This document shows positions 7,306 to 13,784 of a stretch of DNA of 13,784 nucleotides, one piece after another. Source of the stretch: CAZCVI01 sp964502145 (GTDB lineage Bacteria; Acidobacteriota; Aminicenantia; UBA2199); the NCBI GenBank assembly GCA_964502145.1, contig CAZCVI010000129.1, forward strand, positions 1 to 13,784, in the 5' to 3' direction. The position numbers and the translations under genes are program-made. The notes beneath the pieces are model-generated. The model was not told the origin of the DNA, did not search any database, and was given only the letters and a program-made list of their open reading frames with translations. Within the stretch, counting starts at the first letter, position 1; the number at the start of each line of letters is the position of its first letter.

Positions 7306-9252
7306 CTAAACCGGATTTATCTCTACTTGGACATGGCTGGAGATATTTCTCTTTTTCCCGTTGAAGCCAATGCCAAGCAGGATTATTTTTTTCGATTGTG
7401 ATAGGAATTGTTCATAATAACTCTTCTCATTGATCTGCTTGAGGGCTTTTGCCGCGCTACCCATTTTAAATTCCAGTATATAGATATAATCGCTAGTTTC
7501 TACCCGCATATCCATCCGGCCTAAATTACTGAAATGCTCGGAGTTTACTTTTCCCATGGCCAGTTTTAAGACCAAATAAAAAACCAGGTGATAATACTTT
7601 TCCATTTCCCCTTGCACCAGGGTATAGGGAATAGCAGCCAGGAAGGATTTCATTTTAGTGATGAACCCTTTTATGTCGTTATGTTCCAGAGCTTCTTTTA
7701 TGTCTTGACCCAGATGTTTATATACTGCCTGTCCTTGCCCTGAGAATTCTTCCACCAAGTTATAGAGGAATGCATTCTCAACTTCCCGGTTTGGATAGGA
7801 CAGAGTATAGGTCTCGCCATCATATTCTTTTACGGTCAAATACCCGGTTTGAAAAAGTAACAGGTCCATATCAATATTGGTAATATCGAATTTATCAAAG
7901 AATTGTTTGGTCACTTCCAGTTTTCCCCAAGCTCGGACATTAGTCCCCCTCATTCTGATCATACGCACAAGAAAGGAAGGCGTACCAGTGGCAAACCAGA
8001 AGTAATTAAATTCTTGGTATTCGAAAAAATGAATAATTGAAATGGGATTGTAAACAAAGGTCTTACCATCCCAGGAATACCCGTTATAATTCTCTTTCAG
8101 TTGTTTAATTAATTCTGGTTTCGAATAATTGGGAGTCTTTTCGGCGTATTCCATGATATACTGAAAAAAATTAACTTCAATTTCCTCAGTGGTATAGCCG
8201 AGTAATTGCAAGTATGCAGGATGAAAGGTGAGATCCACCAGATGGTTCAGATCACTGAAAATGGATAGGCGACTGAACCGGGAAACCCCGGTCATAAAAA
8301 GCAGTCTGATGTACTGATCCAGACTTTTGAGGATGGTATAGAAGTTTTTAAGGGTTTCGCGGTTCTCTTCTGCTTTTTTTAAATCGTCAATATAATCGAT
8401 AAGCGGTTTATCGTATTCATCAATGAGGATAACCACGGGGTTATCTTTGCCTAATTGACGTATTAAATTCGCGAATTTTTCAGAGATACTGTCTCCTTGC
8501 AACAGGACGTTAAACTCTCCTGCAATTCGGTTCAAGGTATTATCCAATGCTTTATCCAGCCCCAGTTTTTTATGATCCACTTCCAAGAAATCCAAATGGA
8601 TCACGGGGTACTTATCCCACGGGATGCGGTCGTAAATCCAACACCTTTTAAAAAGATCGCGGTTCCCCTTACAAATCTCTTTTATTGTGGAGATAAGCAA
8701 CGATTTCCCGAATCGCCGCGGACGGGATAAAAAGTAGGCCCCGCTATTGGCCACTATATTATAGATAAGTTTGGTTTTATCTACATAGATATAATTTTCA
8801 TTAATCAATTTGGGAAAGGAGGAGACACTGAGGGGCAACAATTTCTTTGCTATTCCACCATAGCCGTGAATGATGGTGGGGTAATTCATTTCAAGTTTTT
8901 CATAGGAGGAGATATCAATGGTTTGAATAGATTTAAGCAACTGGGGTAGTTCGGCTGCACACTCTTTTAAGAGTAGTGGTTGTAGCTTTTCTTTCAATCC
9001 ATCGGCAGTTTCGGACATCAAGGCAGCTTGTTCTAATTGGGGCCATTGGAGGCGGCAGTAATCCGGGGTTAGGATGGGAACGATAAATAGACTTTCTTTC
9101 AGTCCTTTGGCCAGTGCCTCTCCCCAATCGGCATCCCAGGGGATGGATTCCTTATCGAAAAAACAATCCACGCCATCCCGCGTTAAGCGGCGGTATAGTT
9201 CACGGACAAACCGTTCATCCTCCTGATAATAACTTAAAAAAACCTTGCTCAT
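7306..9252 (-). CDS. TIR / AAA-like ATPase / PD-(D/E)XK nuclease fusion protein, copy B
   Basis: 648 residues, the same length and architecture as copy A: TIR (3-120, Glu74), Walker A SRPRRFGKS (176-184), Walker B IDEYD, and nuclease GRMD (578-581) with EFK (594-596). The first 194 and the last 122 residues are identical to copy A. Residues 195-526 carry about 70 substitutions (roughly 79% identity by hand alignment) and no indels. The changes cluster at 367-385, 408-418, 428-450 and 500-519, outside the NTPase motifs. Here the codon before MSK is AGG where copy A has ATG, which confirms MSK as the common start. Catalytic residues are intact in both, so neither copy looks like a pseudogene. 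Identical ends with a diverged core suggest gene conversion of the effector domains or selection for diversity in the central part, which may sense the trigger. The order on the minus strand is copy B, then A, each with its own promoter. Confidence 0.9.
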   Translation of the reverse strand: MSKVFLSYYQEDERFVRELYRRLTRDGVDCFFDKESIPWDADWGEALAKGLKESLFIVPILTPDYCRLQWPQLEQAALMSETADGLKEKLQPLLLKECAAELPQLLKSIQTIDISSYEKLEMNYPTIIHGYGGIAKKLLPLSVSSFPKLINENYIYVDKTKLIYNIVANSGAYFLSRPRRFGKSLLISTIKEICKGNRDLFKRCWIYDRIPWDKYPVIHLDFLEVDHKKLGLDKALDNTLNRIAGEFNVLLQGDSISEKFANLIRQLGKDNPVVILIDEYDKPLIDYIDDLKKAEENRETLKNFYTILKSLDQYIRLLFMTGVSRFSRLSIFSDLNHLVDLTFHPAYLQLLGYTTEEIEVNFFQYIMEYAEKTPNYSKPELIKQLKENYNGYSWDGKTFVYNPISIIHFFEYQEFNYFWFATGTPSFLVRMIRMRGTNVRAWGKLEVTKQFFDKFDITNIDMDLLLFQTGYLTVKEYDGETYTLSYPNREVENAFLYNLVEEFSGQGQAVYKHLGQDIKEALEHNDIKGFITKMKSFLAAIPYTLVQGEMEKYYHLVFYLVLKLAMGKVNSEHFSNLGRMDMRVETSDYIYILEFKMGSAAKALKQINEKSYYEQFLSQSKKIILLGIGFNGKKRNISSHVQVEINPV

Positions 9253-9275
9253 CCTACACGTCCTATTCCCTGGCT

Positions 9276-9325
9276 GTATTGATATATCAATACTATAGTA
9301 TATCATATGGATGTTAAAAAAACAA
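9276..9325 (-). promoter_or_regulatory. Promoter and perfect palindromic operator of copy B
   Basis: TTGTTT (9320-9325), a 17-bp spacer and TATACT (9297-9302), followed at the expected start point by GTATTGATATATCAATAC (9276-9293), a perfect 18-bp palindrome. Its position between -10 and leader fits repression of transcription. I see no regulator gene beside it. Confidence 0.62.
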
Positions 9326-9362
9326 ATTGAGAATTCCTGGATTCACGGCCAAATCTATTAGA

Positions 9363-9405
9363 CCAATAGAGTAGGGCGAGAGTTAGCCCGCGCCTACTCT
9401 ATTGG
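9363..9405. repeat. Perfect 13-bp inverted repeat hairpin between MFS gene and copy B
   Basis: CCAATAGAGTAGG (9363-9375) pairs with CCTACTCTATTGG (9393-9405) around a GC-rich core (GCGAGAG-TTAGCCCGCG). On the minus strand it lies 61 bp past the MFS stop and could end that transcript, although no clean T-run follows in that direction. The arm and core recur at 1469-1504. On the minus strand the core reads CTAAC...CCTAC, like a group II intron domain VI. Confidence 0.6.
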
Positions 9406-9466
9406 GTAAGTCTTTCTCTTTTATTTCATCCTTCGCCTATGGGCTGAACTGTTACTTACTTAATAT

Positions 9467-10807
9467 CTAATGGGCGTGTTTTTTCCCAGGCATGGCGTGC
9501 CAGATACGCAGCAACAATATAAAACCAATGATACTGAACGGCAATAAGAAAATGGGCCAATAACTCCAGTCCTTGGAAGTGAGCCAGCCCAGTGCAAAAG
9601 ATTGGACACCAGTACCCAGGTACACAAACCCATCAATCACGCCCACTGCGGTCGCGGCACCTTTACGTCCACCAAAATCCATGGTGGCTGTTCCTGAAAG
9701 TAAACCGTGGGTGCCAATGACACAGATCGACATGATAAAAATCAACGTGGCCAATAACCAGCCATTGGTCAACATAAAAAACATGCCACCAATACAAAAG
9801 CCCATCAACCCATACAGAAACCCGGCAGCAGGACCACGTCGCGACTGGAACAATTTGTCACTGATAATTCCCGCAGCATTACCACCGATGATCCCGGCAA
9901 TCCAAAGCAATAAACCCCAGTTGTCCAGCGTGAATTTCCATCCCCCATGAAGCCCAGCCGCCAACTGCTCCTTGGCATAAATTGGGAACCAATGCATGAC
10001 CCCATTGCGCAATATCCCGGTGCAAAATTCAATTAACGCCACGGTTAATATCACGGGATGGGTTAAAATACGCTTGATAAGCTGAAGCGCAGGAACCTTC
10101 TCTTCCAAATCCTCGCCACTGGATTCATCACCCGTGTCAAAGTCTTTTAAGCCAGCTTTGGTAGGCGTGTCTTTTAAAGTGAAAAATTCAATGGCAAAAA
10201 AGATGAAGAGTAAAATAGCGGGTGAAAAGAAAGCCCACCACAATGCATCCGCGCCATTATAACCATGACCGACAACAAAAGGAGCTTTAAGAATACGACC
10301 AGTCACATCAAAAGCCAAAAATATACCGGAAGCAATCATCACACCAAAAATTCCAGAAAAAACACCACGCTCCTTCACATGAAACCAATGGGCATTCACT
10401 TTCACAATGGATACGGCCCCATAACTCTGAAAATACATGTTGCCCGCATAAAGAATGGTGAAAATTAAGCTGAGGGAAGCGTCTTTGGGATTGGCCAAGG
10501 AAAGCACATACTGCAAATAAATCCCCATGCCCAGATTCATAACTCCGGCACCAAACGCGGCAATTAGAATGCCTTTCCTGCCTCCAATGCGGTCCACTAA
10601 AGGTCCATTAAGCAAAAAAGACAGGGCATAAATCACAGCACCTACGCCAAAAATAGTCCCAAAAGCCTCTTTACTCATTAAATCACCCAGAGCGTTCTTG
10701 GAAACTGTCAAATTATAACGGCCCATATAAAGCAATGCATAGGTCAAACCCATGGGAAACCAATTCCAAAAACGGCGGTGACGGTATTGACTGGAATGTT
10801 CAATCAT
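9467..10807 (-). CDS. MFS transporter, organophosphate:phosphate antiporter (GlpT/UhpT-like) family
   Basis: 446 residues with about 12 predicted membrane spans, the usual size for the family, and TAGGAGTAGG before the ATG. MFS motif A is present as GPLVDRIGGRKG (68-79). Arg30 in MGRYNLTVSKNAL (TM1) and Arg267 in GILRNGVMHWFPIY (TM7) sit where GlpT has Arg45 and Arg269, the pair that holds the substrate phosphate. This supports an organophosphate (sugar phosphate or glycerol phosphate) antiporter in the inner membrane over a generic MFS protein; the exact substrate is not readable. A charged loop (about 211-240, DTGDESSGEDLEEK) separates the two six-helix halves. It lies 89 bp downstream of the P-loop kinase-like gene on the same strand and is probably co-transcribed from 11728-11756. 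Confidence 0.85.
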   Translation of the reverse strand: MIEHSSQYRHRRFWNWFPMGLTYALLYMGRYNLTVSKNALGDLMSKEAFGTIFGVGAVIYALSFLLNGPLVDRIGGRKGILIAAFGAGVMNLGMGIYLQYVLSLANPKDASLSLIFTILYAGNMYFQSYGAVSIVKVNAHWFHVKERGVFSGIFGVMIASGIFLAFDVTGRILKAPFVVGHGYNGADALWWAFFSPAILLFIFFAIEFFTLKDTPTKAGLKDFDTGDESSGEDLEEKVPALQLIKRILTHPVILTVALIEFCTGILRNGVMHWFPIYAKEQLAAGLHGGWKFTLDNWGLLLWIAGIIGGNAAGIISDKLFQSRRGPAAGFLYGLMGFCIGGMFFMLTNGWLLATLIFIMSICVIGTHGLLSGTATMDFGGRKGAATAVGVIDGFVYLGTGVQSFALGWLTSKDWSYWPIFLLPFSIIGFILLLRIWHAMPGKKHAH

Positions 10808-10896
10808 GATCCTACTCCTATTTTGTTATTGTAAGTCTATTCATTTCTTTCATATAACCGGCTCACCTGTCAACAGAGATTTTTCTACCTGACAGA

Positions 10897-11646
10897 TTAT
10901 CGCGTATACAACGTCCACAGACTGGCTAATACCTCTTCCAAGTGTTTGCCTAACACTTCTGGTTTATCCGTTTTTTCCGGCATGTTTTTGAAAACACCGT
11001 AAGGCACGTTTGTTTTGTTTACATGCAGATAATCGGGTTGGGACGCAAAACTATCCCAATCGGAATCTTTATACAACATCTCCATTTTGACATCTTCCAG
11101 TGAATGTTGCAGAACCGAATCCGGTTTATCCGGGTTGCACCGCCTGCGATTCTTGCGCATAGATTCTTCAAAATCCACTTCAATATAAAGGGTTACGGCC
11201 CGTTGCAAAATACTGGCAGATAAATGCTGGTAAGCGGTTTGAAACCCACCATGCTCAGAACCTCTGGAAAACTCGAAAATTACGGTCTTGTTCTCTTGAT
11301 GATAATTCGGGTTATCGCGCAACATACGCTCATAACGAAGATTCAACTTCAAAATTAAAAAATTCCAGTACCACTTCTCTTTAAATACATAACCGGGATA
11401 GCGCTTGCCAAGATAGGTGAAATGCGCGTTGGAAATCAAACGGGGTAAACCCATACTTTCCATCAAATCGTCATCCTCAAACTGCTCCCATAAAATCGGG
11501 AAGTCATCCAATTCCACGAATTCACCCACATGAAACCGCTCGATTCGTTCTTCTACCGGTATCTTTTTCAAATAATCAATCACTTCCGATTTTCCGGCTG
11601 CAGGTCTACCGTTCAGTAAAATAATGTCAAAGATTTTTTTAGCCAT
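10897..11646 (-). CDS. P-loop kinase-like protein, substrate unknown
   Basis: 249 residues. AAAAGGAG lies nine bases before ATG. The N-terminus is a beta strand (FDIILLN) leading into Walker A GRPAAGKS (13-20), as in small-molecule kinases of the nucleoside/shikimate kinase fold. FVELDDFPILWEQFEDDD follows (around 43-60). KTVIFEFSRGSEHGGF (about 121-136) is a strand with possible catalytic residues, and the arginine-rich KNRRRCNPDKPDS (about 164-176) looks like a lid that closes over ATP. I do not recognise a named family and the phosphate acceptor is unknown. Pairing with an organophosphate transporter suggests a shared substrate, for example a sugar or nucleoside phosphorylated before or after transport, but that is inference. 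A strong promoter lies 82 bp upstream of the start. Confidence 0.75.
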   Translation of the reverse strand: MAKKIFDIILLNGRPAAGKSEVIDYLKKIPVEERIERFHVGEFVELDDFPILWEQFEDDDLMESMGLPRLISNAHFTYLGKRYPGYVFKEKWYWNFLILKLNLRYERMLRDNPNYHQENKTVIFEFSRGSEHGGFQTAYQHLSASILQRAVTLYIEVDFEESMRKNRRRCNPDKPDSVLQHSLEDVKMEMLYKDSDWDSFASQPDYLHVNKTNVPYGVFKNMPEKTDKPEVLGKHLEEVLASLWTLYTR

Positions 11647-11727
11647 GGCGTGCTCCTTTTCTATAAAGTTGACTAGGATTCCAGCGCAGTTGTACCTGTC
11701 GAATCCTTTTATTTATTCTCATACCTT

Positions 11728-11756
11728 ATTATAAACATTTTTCCCATTTCAATCAA
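11728..11756 (-). promoter_or_regulatory. Sigma70-type promoter of the kinase-transporter unit
   Basis: On the minus strand, TTGATT (11751-11756), a 17-bp spacer and a perfect TATAAT (11728-11733). The transcript would start near 11721 and give a leader of about 75 bases before the kinase ATG. It is divergent from the PrsW promoter about 85 bp away. Confidence 0.68.
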
Positions 11757-11839
11757 GCCCAATCCCATAAATTCACCCGCAAATTCTTGAAAATAATCAT
11801 GAAAATAAAGGACACAACGCCAACAGTAAACAATAAACC

Positions 11840-11868
11840 TTGACAAATTGATAGTATCGGTTTATGAT
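11840..11868 (+). promoter_or_regulatory. Sigma70-type promoter of the PrsW-like gene
   Basis: A perfect TTGACA (11840-11845), a 17-bp spacer and TATGAT (11863-11868). The start would be near 11875 with a leader of about 54 bases. Translation then begins at ATG 11929 behind a modest GCAGGT site. Confidence 0.68.
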
Positions 11869-11928
11869 TCCCTTTTATTGCAAGCGCAATAGGAAAAACC
11901 GAAAAACCAAAATCGGCAGGTAACATAA

Positions 11929-13506
11929 ATGGAGACGACACTTTTATTGCTTTTAGCACTCTTGCCAGGCTTTCTCTTGTTGTTCTATATCGTTTATATG
12001 GACCGGAACGAACGGGAACCCCTGGGTCAGATACTCAAAATAATACTCCTCGGCGCATTAAGCGTGGTGCCCGCCGCCCTGGTGGAAAATGCGTTGGCCG
12101 CGTTGCCGCTCTACTTTGGCAATACTTTCTTAGATGCCATGGTAGATGCATTTATCCGCGTCTCCTGGGTGGAAGAACTGTGTAAACTGGGCGTGGTGTT
12201 ACTTTTTGCCTGGAAAAATAAAAACTTCAACGAGGAAAACGATGGTATCGTGTATGTCGGTTCCAGTGCCCTCGGTTTTGCCATGTTGGAAAATGTCGCT
12301 TATGTACTTGGCCATGGATTAAGCACCGGCTTACTCCGGGCCATTACGGCGATGCCCCTGCATTGTTTTACGGGCGTGTTGATGGGATATTATACCGGGC
12401 TGGCAAAATTTTCTGATACCAAACACAAGGTGCGTGTCAATCTTTTCAAAGGATTCTTCCTTGCTTTTTTTGTTCATGGTCTGTACGATGCATTATTAAT
12501 GACCCACACTCCAGCCGCGATGCTTATTTTTCCCCTGGTGTTGGGGTTGATTATCCTGGGTATTCATTTTCTCAAAAAAGGCCGCCGCTTGTCATTGGCG
12601 CGTATGGCCGGTTCGACAGAGTTAGAAGCCAAAACCACACCCACTATTGCCCAGCAACAAGATTTACTCGTGTACGCGAGTCCGAGGAACCAATTATGGA
12701 AACTTTTTGTCTCCCGCTCGCTGTTGATCGTAAGCGGTTTGTTCTGGTTAGTCATGATCTTGGCGATGATCATAAAACCCGGCACTGTGGCAGAAGGAAC
12801 CACCATTATATTAGCAACCGTGGTGTTTACTTTTTTCCCGATATTAATCGGTTTAATCTTGGAAGTGTCCTATCGCCAGAAAAAGAGGTTGTACGTCAAC
12901 CTGCGACAAACTGTGCCTGAACCGGAATCCTTCCGTGTTTATACGGGCACCAAACCGGTGTGCGATACGATATTACCCGCCCCAGCCATGATGTGGCCGC
13001 CCGGGCAGTTGTGGCGTGCTATTGTGGCCCGTACCCTTTTGATTATTTGCGTGTTGTTCTGGGCGCTCGCCATATTGGTGGCTCTTTCGGATGCACCGGG
13101 TGTTAAAAAAGACGTGGGCTATACTTTCGCTGTTTTTTTTATTGTCAGCTTCTTTCCTATTTACATCGGACTATTACTGGAAGATTCCTACCGGAAACGG
13201 AAAAAACGTTTCTGCGAACTATTGCGTGCTTTTCCCAATGGCCGGATTCCCGCTGAAAAACTCACGCTCTCCCCCCCGGGGCAATTGTGGAAAATTATTA
13301 TTTCCCGCTTCCTTTTTGGTTTAGTGGTGGAAATGACCGCCGTGATATTGTTGGGTGGAGTCTTGTCAACAACCACCCACTCCTCGGTGCTGCACATGAT
13401 TTGGGAATGGCTGCTGGTCAGCACAATTCCCCTCCTGATCGCCATCCCGTTAGAAAAATCCTATCAGAGGGGGACTGCGTCCCCATTTACTAGGTCACCA
13501 TTGTAA
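11929..13506 (+). CDS. PrsW-family intramembrane metalloprotease with three C-terminal membrane repeats
   Basis: 525 residues, much longer than the roughly 220-300 usual for PrsW. Residues 1-215 carry the family motifs: WVEELCK with Glu82-Glu83 and Lys86, DGIVYVGSSALGFAMLEN (105-122), MPLHCFTG with His145, and HGLYD with His183 and Asp187. The glutamates and histidines are the expected zinc/catalytic set. Known PrsW proteins cleave membrane anti-sigma factors at site 1, but the wider family is functionally mixed. After a linker (218-254) come three similar modules, each starting QLW(K/R) and ending in a basic (LE)xSYR/Q tail: 255-320, 360-428 and 452-513. Each has two hydrophobic spans (FW..AILVAL-type, then FFPI-IGL-LE). 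The repeats probably form a six-helix membrane domain of unknown role. The final residues (about 514-525) are encoded by a GGGGA..TCCCC palindromic repeat, so the C-terminus may have been extended by repeat insertion. Confidence 0.85.
   Translation: METTLLLLLALLPGFLLLFYIVYMDRNEREPLGQILKIILLGALSVVPAALVENALAALPLYFGNTFLDAMVDAFIRVSWVEELCKLGVVLLFAWKNKNFNEENDGIVYVGSSALGFAMLENVAYVLGHGLSTGLLRAITAMPLHCFTGVLMGYYTGLAKFSDTKHKVRVNLFKGFFLAFFVHGLYDALLMTHTPAAMLIFPLVLGLIILGIHFLKKGRRLSLARMAGSTELEAKTTPTIAQQQDLLVYASPRNQLWKLFVSRSLLIVSGLFWLVMILAMIIKPGTVAEGTTIILATVVFTFFPILIGLILEVSYRQKKRLYVNLRQTVPEPESFRVYTGTKPVCDTILPAPAMMWPPGQLWRAIVARTLLIICVLFWALAILVALSDAPGVKKDVGYTFAVFFIVSFFPIYIGLLLEDSYRKRKKRFCELLRAFPNGRIPAEKLTLSPPGQLWKIIISRFLFGLVVEMTAVILLGGVLSTTTHSSVLHMIWEWLLVSTIPLLIAIPLEKSYQRGTASPFTRSPL
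13470..13500. repeat. Short REP-like palindrome overlapping the end of the PrsW-like gene
   Basis: GGGGA (13470-13474), CTGCG, TCCCC (13480-13484), then ATTTACTAGGTCACC. It resembles the GGGGAC-GTCCCC-ATTT intergenic palindromes scattered in many proteobacterial genomes (from memory). It supplies the last dozen codons of the protease gene and could also act as a weak terminator. Confidence 0.4.
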
Positions 13507-13561
13507 GCGTGCTTGGTTTGTGACGGTAGAATGAGTCCTTTAAATAGCAGAAATTCTCCTT

Positions 13562-13784
13562 TTAATTTCCAGAGGGGATTCCATACTCGTTACAAAAGGA
13601 AATATATTCCTTGGAAAACCTGCCGATGCCTGTAATAAGGATGGAAATGTCCTTTAATTTTGGAATTGGTGCCCATTAACGTTCACAATGCTTCTTTTTC
13701 TTGCGCAATGCCTCATTTTCCCGGAAAAAATCATTTGTCCCTTGAACAATATCATTTGTCCCTTGAACAATATCATTTGTCCCT
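13562..13784 (-). pseudogene. Broken 3' end of an unrecognised gene, cut by the window edge
   Basis: On the minus strand an open frame enters from the right edge with 21-bp repeats reading GTNDIVQ twice and a partial third. FFRENEALRKKKKHCER follows, ending at TAA 13676-13678. The same frame continues beyond this stop for 37 codons (WAPIPKLKDISILITGIG.., then FSKEYISFCNEYGI) to TAA 13562-13564. The second part has a protein-like composition, so the first stop may have split one gene. I recognise no family. The region could equally be a short intact C-terminus followed by chance open sequence. Confidence 0.35.
13729..13784. repeat. 21-bp tandem repeat at the window edge
   Basis: ATCATTTGTCCCTTGAACAA plus T is repeated exactly twice, followed by 14 bases of a third copy that runs off the window. 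The unit length is a multiple of three and keeps the minus-strand frame open, adding seven residues (GTNDIVQ) per copy. Confidence 0.85.

Larger units (their letters stand above)
7182..9361. repeat. Tandem duplication unit, copy B
   Basis: Direct repeat of 4963-7142 at a constant offset of 2,219 bp with no net indels across the gene. The nucleotide sequence is nearly identical over about 7265-7680 and 8700-9355, and clearly diverged in between. It ends two bases before the hairpin at 9363. Confidence 0.9.

Noticed and set aside
7306..9252. Composite transposon carrying the duplicated genes
   Set aside because: No transposase, no terminal inverted repeats and no target-site duplications bound the 2.2-kb units; a tandem duplication explains them.
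11753..11959. Minus-strand 68-residue hydrophobic frame
   Set aside because: It covers two strong divergent promoters and the start of the PrsW-like gene, and neither possible ATG has a ribosome site. It is probably spurious, though the hydrophobic composition might be a gene remnant.
1..13784. CRISPR array or tRNA genes
   Set aside because: The only short tandem repeat (13729-13784) has no spacers, and I found no tRNA-like T-loop and acceptor pairing on either strand by eye.

Overview
This 13.8-kb window looks like an accessory, conflict-rich stretch of a Gram-negative bacterial chromosome. It is moderately AT-rich, uses the standard code (intact genes end normally in TAG), and carries many Shine-Dalgarno sites and sigma70-like promoters. 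The CHAT/NTPase remnant resembles families expanded in large, repeat-rich genomes such as filamentous sulfur bacteria (Beggiatoa relatives) and cyanobacteria. That placement is a guess from recall; no marker gene is present.

Layout. (1) 78-1433, minus: a decayed CHAT-protease/P-loop NTPase gene broken by two in-frame TAG codons. (2) About 1472-2370: no convincing protein gene, but a GC-richer block whose minus-strand end resembles domains V/VI of a group II intron, read as a degenerate intron. (3) 2706-3739, minus: a two-gene unit coding for an exported protein and a tiny membrane protein, with a 16-bp palindrome upstream. (4) 4146-4767, plus: an MNT-type nucleotidyltransferase with an apparently leaderless promoter, overlapping a HEPN partner that has lost its middle. 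(5) 4963-9361: a tandem duplication (2,219-bp period) of a TIR / AAA-like ATPase / PD-(D/E)XK nuclease gene, each copy with its own promoter and palindromic operator candidate. The two copies have identical ends and a diverged core. (6) 9467-11646, minus: an organophosphate:phosphate-antiporter-type MFS gene behind a P-loop kinase-like gene with a strong promoter. (7) 11929-13506, plus: a PrsW-type intramembrane protease with three tandem membrane repeats at its C-terminus. (8) 13562-13784, minus: the broken end of an unrecognised gene carrying 21-bp tandem repeats.

Three of these loci belong to families known from immunity or toxin-antitoxin systems: CHAT-NTPase, MNT/HEPN, and TIR-ATPase-nuclease. 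Two of the three are decaying, while the TIR gene is intact and duplicated. The strongest candidate for an undescribed system is the duplicated TIR-ATPase-nuclease gene: one polypeptide with a potential NAD-cleaving domain at one end and a potential nuclease at the other, joined by an NTPase/sensor region that is the only part differing between copies. Its role in defence is an inference from domain content.
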